Shown piece by piece: positions 23,188 through 31,868 of a stretch of 34,308 nucleotides of DNA; the first letter of the stretch is position 1, and the number at the start of each line of letters is the position of its first letter. The position numbers were made by a program, and so were the translations under genes. The stretch is from Acidisphaera sp. L21 (GTDB lineage Bacteria > Pseudomonadota > Alphaproteobacteria > Acetobacterales > Acetobacteraceae). The DNA is taken from the NCBI RefSeq assembly GCF_009765685.1, contig NZ_LMUY01000124.1, positions 25,219 to 59,526 of the forward strand, in the 5' to 3' direction. The notes beneath the pieces were generated by a model. The model made no database searches, was not told the origin of the DNA, and saw only the letters and a program-made list of their open reading frames with translations.

Positions 23188-24009
23188 GTGAGCGCCGTCG
23201 CGCCGGGGGGCCGGCGGCGGACCCCACGGCAGGTGCCGGCGGCGTTGAACCGTGCGTTGCCGGCGCCGCTGTATCATCAGATCTTCACCGCGTTGCGAGA
23301 CCGGGTGCTGGACGGGACGTATCCGATCGGGTCGGCACTGCCGACGGAGCGAGACATCTCCGAACAATTCGGCGTCTCGCGCATCACGGGCAAGCGCGCG
23401 CTGAACGAGATGGCGGCACGAGGGTTGGTGGTGCGGGAGCGCGGGCGCGGAACCTATGTCGCGGGTTTCGGCAGCCGCACACCGTTGCTGGCCAGCGTGG
23501 AAGGATTGCTGGAGAACAACCTGACCATGGGGCTGCAAACCGAGGTGGCGTTGCTGCAGTTCGACTACTCGCCGGCGGATGCCGTGGTGGCCGAGGCGCT
23601 GCGGATCGAGCGCGGACAGGTGGTGCAGGCAGCGGTGCGGGTGCGCAAGGTGGATGGGGTGCCGTTCTCCCATATCAGCACCTGGGTCCCGGAGGATATC
23701 GGACGGGCCTACAGCAGCGAGGACCTGTCCACGCAGCCGCTATTGCTACTGCTGGAGCGATCGGGGATCGCGATCGCGCGGGCGGAGCAGTCGATCACGG
23801 CGGAGAATGCGAGCGCGTCCGTGGCGCAGGCGCTGCGGCTGGAGGCGAACACGGCGCTCCTCCGAATAGAGCGGATCGTCTACGGCTACGATGAGAGGCC
23901 GGTGGAATATATCCGGGCGCTCTATTGTCCAGGTCGCTACGAATATCGGATGGCACTGCAACGCGCCGGGTCGGACAACACGCGGTTGTGGACGAACCCC
24001 GCGTCATGA
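23188..24009 (+). CDS. GntR-family regulator with UTRA domain (HutC type)
   Basis: A 273-residue regulator. The winged helix is clear (PLYHQIFTALRDRVLDGTY, LPTERDISEQFGVSRITGKR, GRGTYVAGF) and the C-terminal UTRA domain follows (VVQAAVRVRKVDGVPFSHIS, PVEYIRALYCPGRYEYRM). GTG 23188 follows AAGGTGAGG. UTRA domains bind small carboxylates, sugar phosphates or amino acids. The gene is divergent from the lyase-lactonase-MFS-racemase operon and lies 132 bases before a second MFS gene on its own strand; repression of both directions is the natural inference. Confidence 0.9.
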   Translation: MSAVAPGGRRRTPRQVPAALNRALPAPLYHQIFTALRDRVLDGTYPIGSALPTERDISEQFGVSRITGKRALNEMAARGLVVRERGRGTYVAGFGSRTPLLASVEGLLENNLTMGLQTEVALLQFDYSPADAVVAEALRIERGQVVQAAVRVRKVDGVPFSHISTWVPEDIGRAYSSEDLSTQPLLLLLERSGIAIARAEQSITAENASASVAQALRLEANTALLRIERIVYGYDERPVEYIRALYCPGRYEYRMALQRAGSDNTRLWTNPAS

Positions 24010-24141
24010 CCCGGCGTGGGACGAGCGACCCATTGCGCCGCCGAGCCTGGGCAAATCGTAAATGCCCAGTTGGACTTCTGCGCGTCCATGATTAGGCTCA
24101 ATCCGAGAGCGGTCCGAAAGCCGCCTGGGAGGATAGCCGAG

Positions 24142-25545
24142 ATGCAGCAATTCGCCGGAACGGCCCTCGATGCCGCCGCCGCACCCGCAGAGGCAATTGG
24201 CGTCGTGGCACCCGTCACAGCGCAGACGCTCGCAGCGCGGATCGACCAGGTCCCGATCACGAATTTTCACCGGCGTCTCTTGTTCATCATCGGCGCCGGG
24301 ATGTTCTTCGATAGTTTCGACCTCTATCTTGCCGGCACCGTTCTGGGTACCTTGTTGCATGATGGCTGGTCGACGCTACCGCAGAATGCGCAGTTCGTGT
24401 CGTTCACCTTCGTCGGCATGGTGATCGGTGCGTTCGGGGCCGGGTTCCTGGGCGACAAATTCGGGCGGCGCTTCACGTATCAATTCAACCTTCTGATCTT
24501 CGGCTTGGCCTCGCTCGCCGCCGCGGCTGCTCCGACGATGGGTTGGTTGATCGGCGCCCGGTTCGTCTCGGGTATCGGCCTTGGGGCGGAGATCGTGATC
24601 GGCTATGCGACCCTCATCGAATTCGCCCCGGCTGCCAAGCGCGGGAAATGGGCAGCGTTGCTGAGCCTGATCACCAATTTCGGCCTGCTCGGCTCGACCC
24701 TGCTCAGCTGGCTGATCATCCCGAGCTATGGCTGGCGCGGTATGTTCGTGTTCGCCGGGGTTGGCGCGCTGATCGTGCTGGTGCTGCGCAAATCCATGCC
24801 GGAGAGCCCGCGCTGGCTCGATTCACAGGGCCGCACCGCGGAGGCCGAGGCGATCGTGGCGCGGATCGAAGCGAGCGCTGCGGGTCTGCCACGGCCGCCC
24901 GTTCCGTTGGTGGAAGCGCCGCGGGTTCGCTCGTTGCCACGGGGGACCATGATGCGGCGGATGATCGTCGGCAGCCTACTGCAGGTCATCGCCGCCATCG
25001 CCAGCTACGGCTTCGTCGTCTGGGTGCCAACGTTCCTGGTGAAAAGCGGCGTGTCGGTCACCGGGTCGCTGGGACAAACCCTGCTGATGTCGATGGGTGG
25101 CCCGGCAGGGGCATTCTTGGGCTATCTGCTGAGCGACAGGATCGGTCGACGCCCGCTGATCATCACGGCATCGTTGCTGGCTGCGGTGTGCGGCATGGCC
25201 TTTGCGTCCGCCACCTCGGCGGCGATGGCGGTGCCGATCGGGTTCGTCATGTTCGCGCTGGTGTTCTTCCTGGTCTCGATCGTGGTGGCCGGCTACGTGC
25301 CCGAGATGTTTCCGACACCGATCCGGATGCGCGCCAACGGCACCTGCGCCACCGTTGGCCGGCTGGCGACGATTGGCATTCCCTACGCGGTCGTCTGGCT
25401 GTTCACCGAAGGGGGCGTGATCGGCGTGCTGGGTGGTGTCACCTGCGCGATGCTGATCCAGGCGACCGCAGTGGGCTTCTGGGGTCCGGAGACGGCACAA
25501 CATGGCCTGGATGAAGGCGACACTTCGATGCCGCTCCGTGCTTGA
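24142..25545 (+). CDS. MFS transporter, AAHS/metabolite:H+ symporter type
   Basis: A 467-residue inner-membrane carrier. ATG 24142 follows GGAGGA; the open frame back to 24016 would add 42 residues with no membrane character. Motif A appears as GDKFGRRFTYQ and again as SDRIGRRPLIIT; RFVSGIGLGAEIVIGYATLI and PESPRWLDSQGR are typical of the sugar-porter/aromatic-acid symporter branch. FFDSFDLYLAG early on contains the Asp found in aromatic-acid carriers. Family substrates include benzoate derivatives, niacin and other organic acids. It follows the GntR/UTRA gene and is the second carrier of this region, so it may bring in an alternative substrate of the same route. Confidence 0.88.
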   Translation: MQQFAGTALDAAAAPAEAIGVVAPVTAQTLAARIDQVPITNFHRRLLFIIGAGMFFDSFDLYLAGTVLGTLLHDGWSTLPQNAQFVSFTFVGMVIGAFGAGFLGDKFGRRFTYQFNLLIFGLASLAAAAAPTMGWLIGARFVSGIGLGAEIVIGYATLIEFAPAAKRGKWAALLSLITNFGLLGSTLLSWLIIPSYGWRGMFVFAGVGALIVLVLRKSMPESPRWLDSQGRTAEAEAIVARIEASAAGLPRPPVPLVEAPRVRSLPRGTMMRRMIVGSLLQVIAAIASYGFVVWVPTFLVKSGVSVTGSLGQTLLMSMGGPAGAFLGYLLSDRIGRRPLIITASLLAAVCGMAFASATSAAMAVPIGFVMFALVFFLVSIVVAGYVPEMFPTPIRMRANGTCATVGRLATIGIPYAVVWLFTEGGVIGVLGGVTCAMLIQATAVGFWGPETAQHGLDEGDTSMPLRA

Positions 25546-26002
25546 ACGGCTCGGTCTGGCTGAAGAGTTCGCCACGGCCTGAATGTCCAGCCTGGTCTCA
25601 GCGATCGCGCTGATCTTGCCGAAGATGTGCCCGGACTGGACTGTGACAACCAGTGACGGGCTGGAGCGGGACCTCGTAGACGGCAAACGCGATGTCGCCG
25701 GCTCGCGGACGCCTTTGGGCATTGCGACACCTCCCCATACCGCAATACCGTCGGATGGTTTGCGGATGCCGCCGATATCGGGCGAACTGGCATGGCGATG
25801 GATCTTTGGCGGAGGTCAACCGCAGTGTTGGCTACTTCGCCGAAGAAGCCGAATGAACGCCATGCAAGCGCGCGATCCCTCGACGCTGGTATCCACGAGC
25901 AGGGTTGAGTTGAGGAGTGTCAGCGCTCGCAATCCTCACAGCCTCGACTTATCCGGACACCGCGCTCATAACCGCGCGAAAGACGCATGACGGGAGGACA
26001 GT
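25546..26002. other. Stretch without a recognised gene
   Basis: Both strands have open frames but none has a ribosome site plus recognisable content. On the minus strand near 25560-25720 a frame reads SLVVTVQSGHIFGKISAIAE, which looks somewhat protein-like, and may be a remnant. No terminator after the MFS gene was seen. The last bases hold the GGGAGGA ribosome site of the next gene at 25992-25998. Confidence 0.45.
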
Positions 26003-27466
26003 GTGCCGAAGCAACCCTCATCGACTGCGCTGGCTCGGCGCACGCTGTTTTTGGCCAGCGCCGGTGCAGCTCTCGCCACCACGCTTCCCCGCCGTGCTGC
26101 CGCCGCAGTCAGCCCGGTCATGACGACGCTGAGCGCCTATATGGCCGCTGCGGCGGAACGCCCGCTTCCCGACGACGTCGTGGAGAAGGCCAAACAGCAT
26201 ATCCTCGACACGTTTGCGGCTATGATTTCCGGTTCGGACCTACCTCCCGCCCGGGCCGCGCTCAAGTTCGTGGGAGGCTATGCTGGCGACACCACCGCGA
26301 CCATCGCCGCCTCGACCATGACGGCCAACCCGCTGGAGGCCGCGTTGGTCAACGGCATGCTTGCACATTCGGACGAGACGGACGATTCCAACGAGTATTC
26401 GCAGTCTCACCCGGGCTGCGCTGTGATCCCCGCAGCCCTGGCTGTCGGCGAGAAACTTGGCGCAGACGGTGCTCACTTCCTCCGTGCTGTCACCCTTGGC
26501 TATGACGTCGGGCCGCGTGTCACCATCAGCTTCGGCGCGGTCGAATTTCGTGACAACAGCCATAAGGCGACCCATGCCATCGCGGGTATCTTCGCCGCCG
26601 CGGCGGCCGCAGGATCACTTGCTAAGCTGGATGCCCAGCAGATGCGCTGGCTGCTCGACTACACCGCTCAGCAATCCTCTGGTATTGGCGCTTGGGCTCG
26701 GGACACCTCGCATATCGAGAAGAGTTTCGTTTTCGCCGGCATGTCCGCCCGCAGTGGCGTCACCGCCGCCCTCGTCGTGCAATCCGGCTTTACCGGCGTC
26801 GACGACATTTTCTCCGGGCCCGACAACTACTTCGAGGCCTACGCCCCAGATGCCAAGCCCGATCTGCTGATCGAGCAACTTGGCGAGCGGTATGAGATTG
26901 GCCGAACCAATATCAAGAAATGGACGGTTGGCTCGCCCATTCAGGCCCCGCTCGACGCGATGGCCAATATCTTCGCCGAGCACCCGGTCGACCCGGACCA
27001 GGTCAAGAGTATCGTCGTCCGTCTGGCTCACACCGAAGCCCGTACGGTCAACAATCGCGAGATGCCTGATATTTGCCTCCAACATATGGTCGCGGTGATG
27101 TTACTGGACAAAACCGCGTCCTTTAGGGCGGCCCACGATAAGCCCCGTATGGATGATCCAGCGGTTCTTCGTCAGCGCGCGAAGGTCCAGCTCATCGAAG
27201 ATCCCGAGCTGCAGAAGCTTGAACCGGCTCGCCAATCGATCGTCGAGATCACCCTCAACGATGGTGTGGTTCTGCGCAATCGGGTCACGGCCGTTCGGGG
27301 CACCGTGGACAATCCCATGCCGCGAGCCGAAGTCATCGCCAAAGCCCGCGACCTCTGCGAACCCGTCATCGGCAAACCGCAGGTGGATGCGATGATCGAG
27401 AAAGTCTTCGCTCTCGAAACCCTGCCGGATATCCGCGCGCTGCGCAGCGTCCTGCAAAAGTCCTGA
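26003..27466 (+). CDS. MmgE/PrpD-family protein with predicted Tat signal
   Basis: A 487-residue member of the MmgE/PrpD family (2-methylcitrate dehydratase, iminodisuccinate epimerase, cis-aconitate decarboxylase relatives). GTG 26003 sits five bases after GGGAGGA. The family core starts near residue 40: AAERPLPDDVVEKAKQHILD, ANPLEAALVNGMLAHSDETD, HPGCAVIPAALAVGEKLGAD and later WTVGSPIQAPLDAMANIF. Unlike cytoplasmic relatives it begins with ALARRTLFLASAGAALATTL and an Ala-rich stretch, i.e. a twin-arginine export leader. It would then act in the periplasm. No promoter motif was identified. The convergent GntR gene lies 57 bases downstream. The reaction is not determinable from sequence; the four-gene operon downstream contains a second family member without a leader. 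Confidence 0.88.
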   Translation: MPKQPSSTALARRTLFLASAGAALATTLPRRAAAAVSPVMTTLSAYMAAAAERPLPDDVVEKAKQHILDTFAAMISGSDLPPARAALKFVGGYAGDTTATIAASTMTANPLEAALVNGMLAHSDETDDSNEYSQSHPGCAVIPAALAVGEKLGADGAHFLRAVTLGYDVGPRVTISFGAVEFRDNSHKATHAIAGIFAAAAAAGSLAKLDAQQMRWLLDYTAQQSSGIGAWARDTSHIEKSFVFAGMSARSGVTAALVVQSGFTGVDDIFSGPDNYFEAYAPDAKPDLLIEQLGERYEIGRTNIKKWTVGSPIQAPLDAMANIFAEHPVDPDQVKSIVVRLAHTEARTVNNREMPDICLQHMVAVMLLDKTASFRAAHDKPRMDDPAVLRQRAKVQLIEDPELQKLEPARQSIVEITLNDGVVLRNRVTAVRGTVDNPMPRAEVIAKARDLCEPVIGKPQVDAMIEKVFALETLPDIRALRSVLQKS

Positions 27467-27523
27467 CACTCCGGTAGTCCACTCCCACACACATTTTGTG
27501 ACTGCGGCGACGGTGCCGGCTGG

Positions 27524-28216
27524 CTATTTTGCCGTCGGGACACTGAGATGTTCGATCGCCTGCTCCCGCCTGAGGCGGGCGGCGGCAATGTGTCGGCGCA
27601 TTTGTAGCTCTGCAATCTCTGGGTCGTGATCCTCGATCGCTGACAGAATTCGTTGGTGTTCGATCAGGGCGCGTTGGCTGCGAGGCGGGGATGTTGGGTT
27701 TTGCCCACGATACAATCGTAGCAGAGGATAGAGTTCGGAGCAGAGCAGGTTGATGAGCATGGGATTGCGACTGGCCTGCGCGATCATGAAGTGAAAGTCT
27801 TGATCGTGCTGCTGGTCGATTGTCTGCACATCGTCATGCCGCTCGGCAGCGCGATGTAGTGCTGTGATTTCGGCGCTGGTGACGTTCATCGCTGCTTGGC
27901 GGGCCGCCATGCCTTCCAAAGCTTCCCGGACGACGAACAACTCCACGAGTGCCTGGGCCGATGGCTTGACGACGCGGGCTCCGAAATTGGCCGATCGCGT
28001 AATGAGTTTGCGTTCCTGCAGGCGGTGCAAGGCCTCCCGCAATGGACCGCGGCTCACCCCGTACTGGCGGGCCAAAGCCGGCTCGCTGATCTTCGAGCCT
28101 GGGGCGAGCACCCCCTCCATGATGGCTGTGGTGAGTTGCTCGAACAGATGCTCGGCCAAGGTGCCGGACGTTTCCTCCGGATGAGTGTCGACACTATTGA
28201 CCTCGTTTGCTAGCAT
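27524..28216 (-). CDS. GntR-family regulator with FCD domain
   Basis: A 230-residue regulator. The winged helix-turn-helix is evident in AIMEGVLAPGSKISEPALAR, QYGVSRGPLREALHRLQERK and NFGARVV; the FCD domain has DQDFHFMIAQAS, EHQRILSAIEDHD and MRRHIAAARLR with the expected metal-binding His. Frames are open to 28309, but that start would overlap the start of the divergent lyase gene, so ATG 28216 (MLANEVNSVD) with an upstream AGGTGG is chosen. It is divergent from the PrpB-like operon, the arrangement seen for propionate-type GntR regulators, so it probably represses that operon until a tricarboxylate-type inducer appears. The inducer is inferred. Confidence 0.88.
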   Translation of the reverse strand: MLANEVNSVDTHPEETSGTLAEHLFEQLTTAIMEGVLAPGSKISEPALARQYGVSRGPLREALHRLQERKLITRSANFGARVVKPSAQALVELFVVREALEGMAARQAAMNVTSAEITALHRAAERHDDVQTIDQQHDQDFHFMIAQASRNPMLINLLCSELYPLLRLYRGQNPTSPPRSQRALIEHQRILSAIEDHDPEIAELQMRRHIAAARLRREQAIEHLSVPTAK

Positions 28217-28250
28217 ACCACCTGATCCTGAGAGCGGGTTCGTTGGAGTG

Positions 28251-28280
28251 TTGACAGAACCCATATTCGATGTCGATAGT
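28251..28280 (+). promoter_or_regulatory. Candidate promoter of the lyase-aconitase-PrpD operon
   Basis: A perfect TTGACA at 28251-28256 is followed after 18 bases by GATAGT (four of six -10 positions), ending 22 bases before the lyase start. The region between also contains TATTCGATGTCGATA, an imperfect inverted repeat that could bind the divergent GntR regulator. Confidence 0.45.
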
Positions 28281-28302
28281 CCGCACAGGGAGAAAATGTA
28301 GC

Positions 28303-29214
28303 ATGCCAAAGGCTCCTATAGTGTCGCCGGGCGCGGCTTTGCGCGCGATCATGGCGGAACCAGGAATTACGATCGCGCCGGGCGTCTATGACGGCTTCAG
28401 CCTGCGCCTTGTTGAACAGGCAGGGTTCAAGACCGCCAATGTGACCGGTGCCGGTCTGAGCGAGACAACCCTCGGTTGGCCGGATGTCGGCCTGATGGGC
28501 TATGCGGAAAACGTGCGCGCGTCTGGCGCCTTGGCGGCAGCCAGCCGCATTCCGCTCTCCGCAGATGGCGACACCGGGTATGGCAACGCGATGAATGTGT
28601 ATTTCACCATTCAGGGTTTCGAGCGCGCCGGGCTCGCATGTTTGATGATCGAGGACCAGGTTTGGCCCAAGCGATGCGGCCATATGGAGGGCAAGCAGGT
28701 TATCTCGGCAGAGGAGGGCGTTGAGAAAATCCTGGCGGCGGCCGAGGCGCGGCGAGATCCAGACTTTGTCATCAAGGCCCGTACGGATGCCACTGCTATA
28801 CTGGGTCTGGCAGAAGCCATTCGGCGCCTAAATCTTTATGCCGACGCTGGCGCAGACATTCTGTTTGCCGATGCGCTGTTATCAGCCGAAGACATTGGAA
28901 CAGTGGCCCGCAATGTATCGAAGCCATTGTCGGTCAACATGGGGTTCGGCATTCGGCAGCGGCCGACAACGCCGCTGCTATCGGCCCGGCAACTGGAAGA
29001 TCTTGGCGTCAAAGCGGTTTCGTACCCGCGGATGCTGACTGCCGCCGCCATCCAGGGCATGAAGAACGCGCTGGAAGTATTTGGGCAATCAATAAAGGAG
29101 GAACGCGTCATCGACCGACCTGACCTGTTGGTGTCATTTGGCGCGCTGAATGACTTGATGGGAATGGAGCGGATCGAGGAGATCCAGCGCAAGTTCGTGG
29201 GAACGGCGCGTTAG
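28303..29214 (+). CDS. PrpB-like 2-methylisocitrate lyase family protein
   Basis: A 303-residue isocitrate lyase/PEP mutase superfamily member. Asp88 and Asp90 (SADGDTGYGN) and Glu117/Asp118 (MIEDQVWP) bind Mg2+; the loop KRCGH (123-127) carries catalytic Cys125 and is the form typical of PrpB. PrpB cleaves 2-methylisocitrate into pyruvate and succinate. ATG 28303 follows GGGAGA. It opens a four-gene operon and ends two bases before the aconitase-like gene. It is clearly a paralogue of the lyase at 22123-23082, sharing the same loop and DTGYG segment but diverged in most other positions. True substrate may be a homologue of methylisocitrate. Confidence 0.9.
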   Translation: MPKAPIVSPGAALRAIMAEPGITIAPGVYDGFSLRLVEQAGFKTANVTGAGLSETTLGWPDVGLMGYAENVRASGALAAASRIPLSADGDTGYGNAMNVYFTIQGFERAGLACLMIEDQVWPKRCGHMEGKQVISAEEGVEKILAAAEARRDPDFVIKARTDATAILGLAEAIRRLNLYADAGADILFADALLSAEDIGTVARNVSKPLSVNMGFGIRQRPTTPLLSARQLEDLGVKAVSYPRMLTAAAIQGMKNALEVFGQSIKEERVIDRPDLLVSFGALNDLMGMERIEEIQRKFVGTAR

Positions 29215-29216
29215 CC

Positions 29217-31868
29217 ATGCGCGGCAACCGAACGCAAAGCATGCGGCGCAAGCTACCGGGGGGGCAAAGCTATTTCAGCCTGCTCGCCCTTGGGGAATCG
29301 CTCGGCTTTTCGCTCGACCAGTTGCCGGTTTCGTTGAAGATATTGCTGGAAAACCTGCTTCGCCATGAAGACGGGGATACCGTGACCTGGGAGGACATAG
29401 CGGCTGTTGCGCAGTGGCCCGCCCCGGTTGCGCAGAGCCGCGAAGTCGCCTTCCACCCCGTGCGCGTTTTGATGCCGGATTCCTCGGGTGTGCCCTTGCT
29501 CATCGATCTCGCGGCGATGCGAGATGCGATGGCGGCCCGGGGCCTGGATGCGCGGCGCGTCAACCCGCTTTTGCCCATCGATATGGTCATCGATCATTCG
29601 ATACGTCTCGACCATTTTGGCAGCAAGGCGGCGCACCGCCTTAACCTGGAGGCCGAGCTCGACCGAAATCGGGAGCGTTACGGCGTTGTACGTTGGGCTG
29701 CCTCCCAGTTCGACAATCTGCGGGTCGTGCCACCCGGCAACGGCATTGTGCATCAGGTCAATATCGAGCATCTCGCCACCGTCGTCGCGACGGAGCGGGA
29801 TGGCGATGGCGAAACACTGGCCTTCCCCGATTCGCTGGTGGGGATGGACAGCCATACGCCGATGGTGAACGCGCTGGGTGTGTTCGGCTGGGGTGTTGGT
29901 GGGATCGAAGCAGCCACGGCGATGTTTCGCCAACCAGTGTCGCTGACAGTTCCACGCATTGTCGGCTGCCGCCTGGTGGGTACGAAGCGGGCGGGGGTCA
30001 TGTGCGCCGATATCGTGCTGACCCTCACGCGCTTTCTTCGCGAGCATGACGTGCTGGCGGCCATCGTAGAGTTTTGCGGCCCTGGTTTGGACGCGCTGAG
30101 TTTGCCCGACCGAGCGACGATTGCGAATATGGCCGCCGAATACGGCGCCACAATGGGATTCTTTCCGGTCGATCAGGAAACCCTGCGATACCTTGATCAA
30201 ACCGCCCGATCTGCAGAGCAGGTCGCCTTGGTGCGCGATTATACCCAGGCGCAGGGGATGTGGCGCGGCGCCGAACCTGCATTTCCGGAAGTGATCGAGT
30301 TCGATCTCGGCACTGTCGAATCCTCGCTCGCCGGGCCGTCCCGCCCGGAGGACCGCGTGTCGCTCGCCAATGTGGCAAACCGTTTTCGGGAGGTGTACGC
30401 AGACCAAATCGGGGCGGCGCCGACACCGGATGTCGGTCTGGCAGACCGGCCAATGGCGCATGGCGATATCGTTATCGCGGCGATCAACTCCTGCACGAAT
30501 ACCTCGAACCCGTTTCAAGTCGTTGCGGCGGGGCTTCTCGCACGCAACGCCGCTGCACGTGGGCTACGAACGAAGCCTTGGGTGAAGACGTCGTTTTCGC
30601 CGGGGTCGCGGACCGTCACGGCAATGCTTGAGAATGCCGGTCTGATGGAAAGCCTCGAGGCTCTTGGTTTTCATCTTTCAGGATATGGCTGCATGAGTTG
30701 CGGCAGTTCGGCCGGGGCGCTGGCGGAGCCGATCCTGTCGCAGATCCGCAACGGCGACCTTGTGGCAATGGGCATGCTGTCCAGCAATCGGAATTTCGAG
30801 GGCAGACTGCATGCCGCGGTTCGCGGTACGTTTCTAACCTCGCCCCCGCAAGTCGTGGCATATGCCATTGCCGGGTCGGTGCTACACGACCTGTCTTCGG
30901 AGAGCCTTGGTGTGGACCCCGCCGGAAAGCCAGTGTTCCTGGAGGAGATCTGGCCTAGCGATGCGGAGATCCAGGACTGCTTGGCTGCGGTTCTGCACAA
31001 GGACCTCTTTCGCCAGGCATACGACACATTTGCCGATATCGGCACGGGTTGGAGCGATATTCCGTTTAACACCGAGCCCGCGTTCGATTGGGATCCTGCA
31101 AGCCTGTTTCTGCGCCGGCCTCCCTTTGTTGAGACCAACACCGGCCTTGCGGACCCGATCGCGGGCGCACGCATGTTGCTTCTGCTCGGCGACAACATCA
31201 CCACCGACCATATTTCGCCGGGCGCGCTGATCCCGCCGCAGACCGATTCTGGCCGGTATTTGGCGGCCCACGGTGTTGCCGCTGGCAAATTCGGGACATA
31301 TATCAGCCGCCGGGCCAATCACGACGTGATGATCCGCGGGACGTTCGCAAACACTCGCCTGCGCAATGAGCTTGTTCCCGGCCGCGAGGGCGGATTTACC
31401 CGCCATCAGCCAAGTGGCGATGTCATGAGTATCTTCGCCGCATCGGAGCGCTACCGGGCTGCGTCCTGTCCGATGATTGTGGTTGCAGGTGCCAATTACG
31501 GCTGCGGGTCGTCACGCGATTGGGCGGCGAAGGGCACACGGTTGCTGGGCGTTCGCATTGTGATCGCTGAAAGCTTCGAGCGGATCCATCGCTCCAACCT
31601 GCTCGGCATGGGCGTGATCCCGCTGCAATTCCTGCCGGGCGTGACGCGCCATTCCCTGCAGCTGGTGGGCGATGAGACCTTCGACATTCCCGCTCTCGCA
31701 TCGGCATTACAGCCTGGCACTACGATCACCGCACGGTTCCATCGCGCGAGCGGGGCCACCGAAACCATCTCTCTGCTCTCGCGGGTCGATACGCGGCGGG
31801 AGGCGGATTGGGTCCGTCATGGCGGCATTCTTCCCTTCGTTCTCGAGGAATTGGCGCTCGCATCATGA
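29217..31868 (+). CDS. Aconitase-family hydratase (AcnA/AcnD-like)
   Basis: An 883-residue iron-sulfur (de)hydratase with the AcnA/IRP domain order. Seen: VIDHSIRLDHFG, FPDSLVGMDSHTPMVNALGV, GWGVGGIEAATAM, NSCTNTSNP with cluster ligand Cys426, GYGCMSCGSSAG with Cys492 and Cys495, ITTDHISPGALIP, YGCGSSRDWAAKG with the catalytic Ser/Arg, and IGMG-like NLLGMGVIPLQF. All three cluster ligands are present. The segment after Cys495, normally IGNSG in AcnA, is GSSAG. ATG 29217 has a poor ribosome site (ATG 29241 is an alternative), but coupling to the lyase is likely. Its stop overlaps the PrpD start. Paired with PrpD and a PrpB-like lyase it should rehydrate an aconitate analogue to an isocitrate analogue. 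Confidence 0.92.
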   Translation: MRGNRTQSMRRKLPGGQSYFSLLALGESLGFSLDQLPVSLKILLENLLRHEDGDTVTWEDIAAVAQWPAPVAQSREVAFHPVRVLMPDSSGVPLLIDLAAMRDAMAARGLDARRVNPLLPIDMVIDHSIRLDHFGSKAAHRLNLEAELDRNRERYGVVRWAASQFDNLRVVPPGNGIVHQVNIEHLATVVATERDGDGETLAFPDSLVGMDSHTPMVNALGVFGWGVGGIEAATAMFRQPVSLTVPRIVGCRLVGTKRAGVMCADIVLTLTRFLREHDVLAAIVEFCGPGLDALSLPDRATIANMAAEYGATMGFFPVDQETLRYLDQTARSAEQVALVRDYTQAQGMWRGAEPAFPEVIEFDLGTVESSLAGPSRPEDRVSLANVANRFREVYADQIGAAPTPDVGLADRPMAHGDIVIAAINSCTNTSNPFQVVAAGLLARNAAARGLRTKPWVKTSFSPGSRTVTAMLENAGLMESLEALGFHLSGYGCMSCGSSAGALAEPILSQIRNGDLVAMGMLSSNRNFEGRLHAAVRGTFLTSPPQVVAYAIAGSVLHDLSSESLGVDPAGKPVFLEEIWPSDAEIQDCLAAVLHKDLFRQAYDTFADIGTGWSDIPFNTEPAFDWDPASLFLRRPPFVETNTGLADPIAGARMLLLLGDNITTDHISPGALIPPQTDSGRYLAAHGVAAGKFGTYISRRANHDVMIRGTFANTRLRNELVPGREGGFTRHQPSGDVMSIFAASERYRAASCPMIVVAGANYGCGSSRDWAAKGTRLLGVRIVIAESFERIHRSNLLGMGVIPLQFLPGVTRHSLQLVGDETFDIPALASALQPGTTITARFHRASGATETISLLSRVDTRREADWVRHGGILPFVLEELALAS

